DNA of 64,000 nt from Paenibacillus herberti (GTDB lineage Bacteria; Bacillota; Bacilli; Paenibacillales; Paenibacillaceae): positions 1,253,212-1,317,211 of the forward strand of contig NZ_NMUQ01000001.1 of the NCBI RefSeq assembly GCF_002233675.1, written 5' to 3'. A model generated the notes under the pieces. The model did not search any database. It saw only the letters and a list, made by a program, of their open reading frames with translations, and had not been told where the DNA came from. A program made the position numbers and the translations under genes. Of this stretch, positions 25,392-32,584 are shown piece after piece; position 1 is the first letter of the stretch; the number at the start of each line of letters is the position of its first letter.

Positions 25392-26936
25392 ATGCCAATC
25401 GATTTAACAGAACTGAAGAACATAGCGAAAACGATAGTTGAGATACCTGAGTATTATAAGCTTGAGATGGAAGCCAGCATTCCGCAAGGCAATGAACGGG
25501 AACGAAGTTACATATGGGGGGATCCTAATAACGAGGAAAACGAAATTGATATTACGCTGGATTTGGCAACCGGACAGCTCACACGATTGGCTATTAGTCG
25601 AGAAGAAACAGGAGAAGCGGAAGAAGAGCCTGGGACCATGTTAGATGAGGCGACTAGAGTAGCAGCCCATAAATTCGTTGCAAAGTATGCTCCTGATCCA
25701 GCTCAGTATACGTCCGTATGTAGTAAAAAACGCGGAAACATAATTGAATATACGTTCCGCCAGGAAGTTGGCGGGCTTCCATTGCCCGATACGGGCTGTA
25801 AGCTGATGTTGGATTCAAAGCTGAATGTGATCCGATATCTCCTTAATGGGCGCAGGTCCGGCAATGCTAAACAGCCCCAATGGCCGGCGACCATCGTGGA
25901 TTCGGATAAGGTGAAACAGGACATCGTGAGCCATATGAAAATGCAGTTAACGATTGTGACCCTATATCCGTCTTTGTACGAGATGAATGGAACTGATGAC
26001 GAATATCGACTCGTTTACGAGCCGGTACTACAACGTCAATTTGTTGACGCTGTCACGGGTCGTGATCTGTTCGGTCCTGAACATTATGTGATGCCGCAAA
26101 GTTATCCCATCCATCCAATCCAGCCGGCCCGCAAGCCTGCTGTAGATGAAACGATGCCCTGGGAGCAGCAGCTTGGTATCAACTTGGAGCGTTATGTGTT
26201 AAAGAAGTGCAACGATGACGGGCAGACGATTAAATCCTGGTACCACCTCATAGAACAAGAGGAAGAAGAAATACCTGAGCCTGACCCCTTGTCCTCAGAC
26301 GCTTACATGAAGAGAAAATGGGGTGACAATCCGCTTACCTCAGAAGGCACTTCGATATTGGTTGAGCTAGAGAAGTCGACTGAACGCCTCATCGGGTTTC
26401 AACGGTTGGGACGCGGAGAGGAAGTAGCTCCTATCCTGAATCGCAAGCAGTGCTGGGAGAAGGCGCAGTGTTTCCTTCGTACCGTATTTCCCGAGTACGC
26501 TCAATATCTCCAAGTTGAAAGGGATAAAGAGGAATCGGATGGGCAAAAAAATGAGTTTTTCTTTTTACCCGTCTATATCGATGGAATCTCTGTCCAGCTT
26601 GGAAGAATTACCATTACAGTCAGCAAATCAACAGGAGAAATCTGCATGTATAACGCTGTTTCTTTCGAAATGATTCAAGAAATGGAAAAACACAAGTTCA
26701 GTTCGATTATCGAACCTGAAGCTGCCTTGAAGACCTATATCACACAGATGAAAGTTCAGCTTAAGTGGCATCTGAGCTCAAGCTCGGATTCCGATTCGAA
26801 TTCGGGTTCGGAAGAAGAGGTTCCTGTTTTCCGTCTATTGTATGAACCGACTGTAGGTGTCTGTAATGATGAGGGAAAAAAGCGGACCTTAAAATATATC
26901 GATGCCATCTCGGGAGAGATGATTTGGGGAAAATAA
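25392..26936 (+). CDS. YcdB/YcdC-like (PepSY-type repeat) protein
   Basis: 514 residues with GGAGGG upstream. It contains two similar halves with E-A-x-x-x-A-x-x-F/K and Y-x-x-x-x-x-G-L-P-L-P segments followed by predicted-strand regions, like the YcdB/YcdC proteins with PepSY-type domains found in Bacillus. Such proteins are usually exported with an N-terminal signal; this one has none, so it is probably cytoplasmic or truncated. A low-complexity tract S-S-S-S-D-S-D-S-N-S-G-S-E-E-E lies near residue 465. Asp/Glu content is high. Function unknown. Confidence 0.65.
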   Translation: MPIDLTELKNIAKTIVEIPEYYKLEMEASIPQGNERERSYIWGDPNNEENEIDITLDLATGQLTRLAISREETGEAEEEPGTMLDEATRVAAHKFVAKYAPDPAQYTSVCSKKRGNIIEYTFRQEVGGLPLPDTGCKLMLDSKLNVIRYLLNGRRSGNAKQPQWPATIVDSDKVKQDIVSHMKMQLTIVTLYPSLYEMNGTDDEYRLVYEPVLQRQFVDAVTGRDLFGPEHYVMPQSYPIHPIQPARKPAVDETMPWEQQLGINLERYVLKKCNDDGQTIKSWYHLIEQEEEEIPEPDPLSSDAYMKRKWGDNPLTSEGTSILVELEKSTERLIGFQRLGRGEEVAPILNRKQCWEKAQCFLRTVFPEYAQYLQVERDKEESDGQKNEFFFLPVYIDGISVQLGRITITVSKSTGEICMYNAVSFEMIQEMEKHKFSSIIEPEAALKTYITQMKVQLKWHLSSSSDSDSNSGSEEEVPVFRLLYEPTVGVCNDEGKKRTLKYIDAISGEMIWGK

Positions 26937-26997
26937 ATAGCCTCCACTAAGTATCTGGGATAAGATGAATACACTTTCACCGAAGGGAGTGAGCGGC

Positions 26998-27057
26998 ATG
27001 AAAAGCCGGGCTAAAACGACAACAGTTGATATGAGGGGTATTGTCAGCAAGCTTTAA
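26998..27057 (+). CDS. possible 19-residue leader peptide
   Basis: ATG at 26998 has GGGAG eight bases upstream and opens a short frame beginning M-K-S-R-A-K-T-T-T-V-D-M. It is followed at once by a GC-rich hairpin (27061-27083) and then by the phosphotransferase gene. Position and size fit a translated leader or a small free-standing peptide; chance is also possible. Confidence 0.3.
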   Translation: MKSRAKTTTVDMRGIVSKL

Positions 27058-27060
27058 GCG

Positions 27061-27086
27061 GGCCGCAGACATAGCCTGCGGTCTTT
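27061..27086 (+). terminator. hairpin followed by TTT upstream of the phosphotransferase
   Basis: GGCCGCAG, 7 bases, CTGCGGTC then TTTAA. The T-run is short, so it is either a weak terminator for the preceding region or part of an attenuator-like leader. Confidence 0.4.
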
Positions 27087-27124
27087 AAGCACGCAAACAA
27101 TTGGCTATGATGAGGAGCAATTTT

Positions 27125-28111
27125 GTGCTGAAGTTAAAGTATCTTTTTAATAATATAGACTTGGCAGAAATGATTGTTAAAAATTGGGGATATGATGAAA
27201 CTTCGTTAGACATGTTCAAATATTATCGAATATCTTCCAATGCTATTTATCCTTTTAAATCCGAAGGGAAGAACCAGCTGTTACGATTTGCCCCAACAAA
27301 TGAGAAGCTGAAAGCGAATTTATTGGCGGAGCTGGATTTTATTGCTTACTTACGTGACAATTGCTACGGGGTGTTGGAAGCCGTTAATTCGAATAGCGGC
27401 GAGCCGCTTATAGAGGTACAAACCCCTTGGGGACAATACTTTGCATCTGTCTTTAAACGAGTTCCCGGCGTTCGAATGGATGCTGCCGATTCCAGCGATG
27501 AGATTGTATTCAGTTATGGGCAGGCTCTCGGACGGCTCCATCGATTATCCAGTCAGTACACATCTGGCAATTATCAGAGATGGTCATACGGTGATGTGTT
27601 GGATTGGATCCAAGATGAATTAAAGGATGATCCAGAACAGGCAGCGGCCATGCAGGAAACGGAAATGCTGCGTGATTATTTTTCTGCTATTCCTAAATCG
27701 GAGAGCAGCTTTGGATTGGTCCACTATGATTTTGAATACGATAATGTATTCTACGATGAGGAATCAAAGTCATGTTATGTCATTGATTTTGATGACGCTA
27801 TGTATCACTGGTATGCGATGGATATTGGAAAAGCGTTTGAAAGTTTGCAGGACGGTATTGCCGTTGAAGCTTTCGAAGTTAAGAAACAGTGTTTTCTGGA
27901 AGGTTATTTAACTGAATTTGAGATCTCTTATGATTTAGATGAACTTTTACCCGCATGCAGGCGATTTGCGAATCTATACGGTTACGCTCGAATGTTAAGT
28001 TCAATTAAGGAAAAATGGACTAACGAGCCAGAGTGGCTGGCGAATTTAAGAGCAAGGCTGGAGAATAGCTTGAGACAAAATTCGAGCTGTTTTGGACAGA
28101 AATTTAAGTGA
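27125..28111 (+). CDS. Aminoglycoside phosphotransferase-fold kinase
   Basis: 328 residues from a GTG start at 27125, chosen because GAGGAG lies seven bases upstream; the frame is open back to a TTG at 27101. The kinase-like fold shows the catalytic loop H-Y-D-F-E-Y-D-N with His200, Asp202 and Asn207, and the metal-binding I-D-F-D-D-A about 15 residues later. The family (APH/CotS/homoserine-kinase-like) phosphorylates small molecules, including antibiotics, sugars and amino alcohols. The context gives no hint of substrate, so an antibiotic resistance role should not be assumed. Confidence 0.85.
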   Translation: MLKLKYLFNNIDLAEMIVKNWGYDETSLDMFKYYRISSNAIYPFKSEGKNQLLRFAPTNEKLKANLLAELDFIAYLRDNCYGVLEAVNSNSGEPLIEVQTPWGQYFASVFKRVPGVRMDAADSSDEIVFSYGQALGRLHRLSSQYTSGNYQRWSYGDVLDWIQDELKDDPEQAAAMQETEMLRDYFSAIPKSESSFGLVHYDFEYDNVFYDEESKSCYVIDFDDAMYHWYAMDIGKAFESLQDGIAVEAFEVKKQCFLEGYLTEFEISYDLDELLPACRRFANLYGYARMLSSIKEKWTNEPEWLANLRARLENSLRQNSSCFGQKFK

Positions 28112-28127
28112 GATGCACAGGGGCTGT

Positions 28128-28157
28128 CCCGAAAGTCATCTTTAGATGATTTCGGGG
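28128..28157 (+). terminator. terminator-like hairpin after the phosphotransferase
   Basis: CCCGAAAGTCATC and GATGATTTCGGGG enclose TTTA, 16 bases after the stop codon. There is no clean T-run, so efficiency is doubtful. Confidence 0.5.
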
Positions 28158-28313
28158 CTTGCCCCTTAGTTATTTAGGCCGCTAGTTCAATAGGGGCGGA
28201 CGGCGCTGCATCGGTTTCGAATGTGAGGCGTGTTGAGCTTCACTTTGATATGAATGCTCAAGCTAAGCGCTCTGAGTTTCGCTCGTCCATTCATTCAAAC
28301 CCCTTCCTCGGTA

Positions 28314-28503
28314 GCGTAACGGAACTGAGAAGCCCTATTTCAACCAAATGGTGGGTTTTCGAGGCGTAACGAAACTGAGAGACACTAATTGAGGGTATTT
28401 CTCGGGAAAATCATCATTTTGACTCAAATAACGCTTTTCAGTTCCGTTATAAAAATTATAGCCTGTTTTGAGGCGAAATAAGCTCTCTCAGTTCCGTAAG
28501 GAT
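28314..28503. repeat. 50-bp-phased inverted repeat cluster
   Basis: The core TAACGGAACTGAGA appears twice in direct orientation (28318 and 28368, the second with one change) and twice inverted (TCAGTTCCGTTA at 28438, TCAGTTCCGTAA at 28488). Within each pair the spacing is exactly 50 bp, so the whole can fold as a long imperfect hairpin. It fills most of the roughly 500-bp gap 28112-28624, in which I find no gene. A further small inverted pair TTGAGC/GCTCAA lies at 28232-28260. Confidence 0.8.
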
Positions 28504-28624
28504 GTGCGTGGACAAGCAGAGGCGCGTCCAGTTTCCCCTATTGTTGCAGCGAAGCGATAGGCTTGTTCTATGGTCTATGGCCCACTTAATCCATTAGTCG
28601 ACTGTTGTTATTTTTAACCTTAGC

Positions 28625-28876
28625 TTAACTTGTTATTGCTAGATGAAGGATGGGGAAAGGTCGCCCTGAACTATCCAATTCTGATCGTCCTATCAGTACA
28701 AAACCAAGCCGTTTATAGAATGTGTACGCTCCATCGTTTTGCTCATTAACATCAACTTGGAGATTGCTGCCTATTAATTTTTCAATATATTTTATTAATC
28801 GACTACCTATGCCTCTTCCGTGATATGTGGGGTCGGATTTAGTTTGAAATACTTCAGATGGTTTCAGGCACTCCAC
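28625..28876 (-). pseudogene. 5'-truncated GNAT acetyltransferase
   Basis: The minus strand encodes the C-terminal half of a GNAT protein: P-T-Y-H-G-R-G-I-G-S-R-L-I is the acetyl-CoA loop, and D-V-N-E-Q-N-D-G-A-Y-T-F-Y-K-R-L-G-F the last core element. A full GNAT has about 70 more residues before the loop; here only 20 unrelated-looking residues precede it. It lies next to the repeat cluster, which may mark the recombination point. An active enzyme is unlikely. Confidence 0.65.
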
Positions 28877-28922
28877 ATTAAATACCTGTGGTTCAATCCT
28901 TTACTTCAGTGATGGGGCGGGC

Positions 28923-28952
28923 TTGTCCTAGGTAGGCTGGTATCGCTATAAT
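28923..28952 (+). promoter_or_regulatory. SigA promoter of the YebC-family gene
   Basis: TTGTCC (28923-28928), an 18-base spacer and a perfect TATAAT (28947-28952) lie 35 bp before the ATG at 28987. Confidence 0.65.
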
Positions 28953-28986
28953 AGAGTTCAAACTATAACCGGAAAGCGGGTTCAAC

Positions 28987-29706
28987 ATGGGTCGCAAATG
29001 GAATAATATTAAAGAAAAAAAAGCGTCCAAGGACGCCAATACAAGTCGGATCTACGCCAAATTCGGTCTTGAAATCTATGTGGCTGCCCGCAAAGGGGAG
29101 CCGGACCCAGAATCCAACCGCGCCTTGAAGGTCGTTCTGGAGCGGGCCAAGACGTATAATGTTCCGAAGGCGATCATCGATCGCGCACTAGAGAAAGCAA
29201 AAGGAAGCTCCGATGAGATTTACGAAGAGCTGCGTTATGAGGGTTTTGGCCCCAACGGCTCAATGGTCATCGTTGATGCTCTGACGAACAATGTTAATCG
29301 GACTGCTTCCTCTGTTCGCGCAGCCTTTAGCAAAAACGGCGGCAATATGGGCGTTAATGGCTCCGTTGCTTATATGTTCGATGCTACAGCCGTCTTCGGC
29401 GTGACCGGTAAATCACTGGATGAAATCATGGAATTAATGCTGGAAGCGGACGTCGATGTTCGCGATGTGGTCGAAGAAGATGAGGATGTGCTTGTATACG
29501 CGGAGCCAGATCAATTCCATGCTGTGCAGGAAGCTTTGAAAGCTGCTGGAATTACTGAATTCACGGTTGCCGAGCTTACGATGCTCGCTCAGAACGATTT
29601 GGAGCTGCCAGCCGATGCGCAAGTTCAATTCGAGAAAATTATCGACACGCTGGAAGACCTGGAAGATGTTCAGCAAGTGTACCACAACGTCGCGTTCGCT
29701 GAATAA
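28987..29706 (+). CDS. YebC/PmpR/TACO1-family protein (YeeN/YeeI branch)
   Basis: 239 residues, full length. The family start [12 protein letters not shown] is the variant seen in the YeeN/YeeI branch, against G-H-S-K-W in YebC proper. The D-P-E-S-N-R-A-L and A-K-G-S-S segments and the G-x-G-P-N-G-x-x-x-x-V-x-x-L-T-D/N motif are present. Members bind DNA as regulators or act on the ribosome as translation factors; the recent view for several is a role in translation of proline-rich or difficult sequences. It has its own promoter and terminator. Confidence 0.92.
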   Translation: MGRKWNNIKEKKASKDANTSRIYAKFGLEIYVAARKGEPDPESNRALKVVLERAKTYNVPKAIIDRALEKAKGSSDEIYEELRYEGFGPNGSMVIVDALTNNVNRTASSVRAAFSKNGGNMGVNGSVAYMFDATAVFGVTGKSLDEIMELMLEADVDVRDVVEEDEDVLVYAEPDQFHAVQEALKAAGITEFTVAELTMLAQNDLELPADAQVQFEKIIDTLEDLEDVQQVYHNVAFAE

Positions 29707-29760
29707 ACCGCAAGAAGCATTCAGCTTCTGAGCGGTAACTGGTGGTATTTGAAATACAGA

Positions 29761-29796
29761 AAGCCCGGACTCTGAACTATCGGAGTTCGGGCTTTT
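29761..29796 (+). terminator. rho-independent terminator of the YebC-family gene
   Basis: AAGCCCGGACTC and GAGTTCGGGCTT pair across a 10-base loop, followed by TTTT. Confidence 0.85.
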
Positions 29797-29818
29797 AAAA
29801 ATCCAAGGGGGAGATAGG

Positions 29819-30706
29819 ATGGAGCTTACCTGTCTGCGCAGCTTTCGCGAGGTGGCCATACGCGGCAGTTATACTAAGGCTGCCGAGCAGCTTGGCTACG
29901 CGCAGTCCAGCGTAACGGCGCAAATCCAGAAGCTGGAGGAGACTTATGGTGCCGTCCTTTTGGAAAGGCGTGGAAGATCTATGGGGCTTACTGATGCAGG
30001 AGAGAAGCTGCTCACGTATGCCAATGAGATCTTGCGGCTGCACGCCGAATCGCTGGAAGCTGTATCATCCGCCTCGGGCGGCAGCCTGGCGATCGGGTCC
30101 ATTGAGACGCTGGCTTCCTTTTTCCTACCCTCTTATATGCAGGCGTTCCGGTCTTCTCATCCTCAAGCTTCTATGACGCTGCTTCCCGGCAATGAGCCGG
30201 AGCTTATCCGGAAAGTGAAGGCGGGCACGCTTGATGCTGCCTTTATTCTGGATCCTCCGTTTAGAGATCCTGATTTAGTAGTGAGTGTGCTACGCAAAGA
30301 GCAACTAATTATGGTTTGTCCTACAGAGCATCGTCTTGCCGGTTTAGGAGTGGCATCCGTGTCGGATCTGGCGGGAGAATCGTTGGTGCTCACCGAAAAT
30401 GGCTGTACTTATCGGGCCCAGCTGCTGCGGCGTTTGAAAGAGACGGGCACGGAGGCGCGGATTTCTTGCGAGCTTGGCAGTATCGAGGCGATCAAGCAAT
30501 GTGTACAGCATGGGCTGGGAATCGCGATGCTACCGGCAATTGCGGTTCAGAGAGAAATTGAAACAGGCCAGTTGGCAGCAGTGAAGCTGGAGGATGAGTC
30601 GTTCCAGTTTTTCATTCAGCTCGTTTATAGTCGGAAAAGATGGCTGTCTCCTGGATTCCGTAGCTTTCTGGAATGCTTCGGCATCCGGGAAGCTGCGGGA
30701 TCGTAG
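29819..30706 (+). CDS. LysR-family transcriptional regulator
   Basis: 295 residues. N-terminal winged HTH (S-F-R-E-V-A-I-R-G-S-Y-T-K-A-A-E-Q-L-G-Y) with the Q-S-S-V-T-A-Q-I motif, and an effector domain from about residue 90. GGGGGAG lies ahead of the ATG. Unlike the other two LysR genes in the window it has no divergent partner: its neighbours run in the same direction, so the target is not obvious. The rhodanese gene downstream is separated by about 190 bp and could be controlled in cis or be unrelated. Confidence 0.9.
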   Translation: MELTCLRSFREVAIRGSYTKAAEQLGYAQSSVTAQIQKLEETYGAVLLERRGRSMGLTDAGEKLLTYANEILRLHAESLEAVSSASGGSLAIGSIETLASFFLPSYMQAFRSSHPQASMTLLPGNEPELIRKVKAGTLDAAFILDPPFRDPDLVVSVLRKEQLIMVCPTEHRLAGLGVASVSDLAGESLVLTENGCTYRAQLLRRLKETGTEARISCELGSIEAIKQCVQHGLGIAMLPAIAVQREIETGQLAAVKLEDESFQFFIQLVYSRKRWLSPGFRSFLECFGIREAAGS

Positions 30707-30893
30707 GAAGGGTGAGCCAGGCGATTAGCACGGTCAGTGCTGTTCGATGCAGAAATCATCGGCAGAACCGATAAGCAGTATCGAAACGAGTCGATAACAG
30801 CTTGCGAATCGGTCATGGTATGATTTTTCCAAGTCAAATAAGACTAAACAAGCGGCCTGCTTAGGCAAAGCTGCTCAAAAGGAGAATGAACCG

Positions 30894-31319
30894 ATGACCA
30901 GATCGCTCGTACTGGAAACGCCTGCTGCCGAGCCGGCAGCGATCACCCGCCATTATCTTGCCAAGCTCTCCGTAGAGACCGATCCTTCGGACGTCCATCA
31001 CGATCAACTCAGCGGTCAGGATCATTTCCTATTGCTGGATGTGCGCGCATCCTCCGCTTATGAAGATTGCCACGCTGCCGGCGCATTGAGCATGCCTTAT
31101 CGCGAGATCAGCACTGAATCAACGGCCGATTGGTCCAAGGATCGACTTATCGTTGTTTACTGCTGGAGTCCCGCCTGCAACGGTGGAGCCAAAGCCGCTT
31201 TGCGGCTTTCAGAGTTAGGCTTTCAGGTAAAGGAAATGCTTGGCGGAATCGAGTATTGGCGCAGGGAAGGCTTTCCGGTAGAAGGTTCCAGCGTAACCGC
31301 AGCCCCGCTAGTAGGTTGA
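30894..31319 (+). CDS. Single-domain rhodanese-like protein
   Basis: 141 residues. The rhodanese fold is visible from L-L-L-D-V-R-A-S-S-A-Y near residue 45 to E-Y-W-R-R-E-G-F-P near 125. The active-site loop is C90-W-S-P-A-C95-N-G, so a catalytic Cys is present and a second Cys lies five residues on. This loop composition is longer than the C-x-x-G-x-R type of classical sulfurtransferases and resembles the DrsE/PspE-like variants. It may transfer sulfane sulfur or act as a thiol redox protein. A terminator follows. Confidence 0.88.
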   Translation: MTRSLVLETPAAEPAAITRHYLAKLSVETDPSDVHHDQLSGQDHFLLLDVRASSAYEDCHAAGALSMPYREISTESTADWSKDRLIVVYCWSPACNGGAKAALRLSELGFQVKEMLGGIEYWRREGFPVEGSSVTAAPLVG

Positions 31320-31339
31320 TGCACTGAATTAAAAATAAC

Positions 31340-31368
31340 GCTCCTGGGGATATTTCCAGGGGCTTTTT
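31340..31368 (+). terminator. rho-independent terminator of the rhodanese gene
   Basis: GCTCCTGG and CCAGGGGC form the stem, followed by TTTTT. Confidence 0.75.
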
Positions 31369-31439
31369 CATATAGACTACAAAAAAGAAACTGTCGAACG
31401 ATGAAGCTAATCTGCTCGTTGAAAAGGAGAGGGAGCCGA

Positions 31440-31625
31440 ATGTCTTACAAAAACGCTGAGATCGACTGCCCCTGGTGTGGAGAGGTCGTCGTGCTGGATG
31501 GGACGATATGTCCCGTTTGCCGTCATGAGGTGTTGCCTGAGCATTTGAAACAGGAGGAAAGCAGCGACCTTGAAGATGAATTAGATGCTGTAGATACTGC
31601 AGCAACTGAAAGTACTGAACCTTAA
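31440..31625 (+). CDS. Small zinc-ribbon protein
   Basis: 61 residues from the ATG at 31440, with GAGAGGGAG upstream. Two Cys pairs, C-P-W-C and C-P-V-C, 14 residues apart, form a classic zinc ribbon in the first half; the second half is an acidic tail of Asp/Glu/Thr. Comparable small zinc-ribbon proteins with acidic tails occur in Paenibacillus without known function. It ends two bases from the stop of the converging MerR gene. Confidence 0.75.
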   Translation: MSYKNAEIDCPWCGEVVVLDGTICPVCRHEVLPEHLKQEESSDLEDELDAVDTAATESTEP

Positions 31626-31627
31626 CC

Positions 31628-32335
31628 TTACATGAAGCCCAACAGGCGGCATAACACAACCAGCTCGTGGATGCCGATAAATTGCCGCCTGATCCTCGTT
31701 CCGATCATTTCCAGCGCATGCTCCGTACCTTTGATTGCATGCTCAACTCCCCGATTGCCCATTGCCCAAACAATTTCTTTCATTCCATCAAGAAAAAATA
31801 TCGTCGGCCGCAGTGTTCGAATAAGCATAATTTGGCGAAGCTGAATAGGGGTGTACAGGCGATAGCCATTGTGCGAATCACGCACGGGCTGGATGAGTCC
31901 TTCCTTTTCCCAGTGTCGGATCGCAGATGGGGCAACGCCTGCAAGTTCAGCCACTTCACCAATGGCCATGTGAGGCTTGAGCTTTAGGCCATCCAGCTCG
32001 TCCATCTCCAGCTGAAGCAGCAGTTGCAGCGTCCGATCAGCTGCAGCTTTATCCTGTTGCAGCTTTGCCTGTTCCTGGTTAACGAGCCACATCGCCAGTT
32101 CTGCCTTTCCTTCCTGCAGCTTCTTCAGCACTTCAGAGGCGAGATCCATCCCAAATCCTTCATATAACGCCCTCAGGCAACGGAACCAAGCCAAATGTTC
32201 GCTTGTGTACATACGGTATCCATTCGAGGCTCTCTCCGGGAGCGGCACGACTCCCCATGATTCATAATGGCGCAGCGCGCTTGTGCTGAGTCCGAGCTCA
32301 CGGGCGATATCAATCGGCCTGTATTTGCGATCCAT
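31628..32335 (-). CDS. MerR-family regulator with two HTH domains
   Basis: 235 residues. Two complete MerR winged-helix domains are present: residues 5-55 (I-D-I-A-R-E-L-G-L-S-T-S-A-L-R-H-Y-E) and about 122-176 (I-G-E-V-A-E-L-A-G-V-A-P-S-A-I-R-H-W-E). Each keeps the R-x-Y/W-E and N-G-Y-R-x-Y-T signatures; a helical linker of about 65 residues joins them. Ordinary MerR proteins have one HTH and a C-terminal effector domain. Here the second HTH is followed by some 60 residues (sensor or dimerisation). It is divergent from the UvrA-like gene, with a dyad-rich spacer, so it probably controls that gene. Confidence 0.85.
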   Translation of the reverse strand: MDRKYRPIDIARELGLSTSALRHYESWGVVPLPERASNGYRMYTSEHLAWFRCLRALYEGFGMDLASEVLKKLQEGKAELAMWLVNQEQAKLQQDKAAADRTLQLLLQLEMDELDGLKLKPHMAIGEVAELAGVAPSAIRHWEKEGLIQPVRDSHNGYRLYTPIQLRQIMLIRTLRPTIFFLDGMKEIVWAMGNRGVEHAIKGTEHALEMIGTRIRRQFIGIHELVVLCRLLGFM

Positions 32336-32435
32336 TTTAGCTAATCTCCTTCGCTAAACTCAACTACCTCTACCATAGCAGAAGCACTTCAAGCGACACA
32401 AATCCTCCTGTAAAATATTAAAGCACGATGACAGG

Positions 32436-32522
32436 GTTGCAGCTGATTTATAGCTGCATTAACCAGGGAATATGATGGCGAAGCTTATCACTTGCATCAA
32501 TGTGATAAAGTAAGCTTATATC
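32436..32522 (+). promoter_or_regulatory. candidate MerR-type operator/promoter of the UvrA-like gene
   Basis: TTATCAC, ten bases, GTGATAA (32485-32508) is a perfect dyad that overlaps a -35-like TTGCAT (32492-32497). TATATC (32517-32522) follows after 19 bases, the elongated spacing typical of MerR-activated promoters. A second dyad, GCAGCT...AGCTGC, lies at about 32437-32455. AAGCTT flanks the main dyad on both sides. Confidence 0.5.
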
Positions 32523-32584
32523 CAGTCGAGCCCAATGGAATAGCCATTTTTTAAGCTGAGAAGCCTTGAGGAGGAAACAGATTT

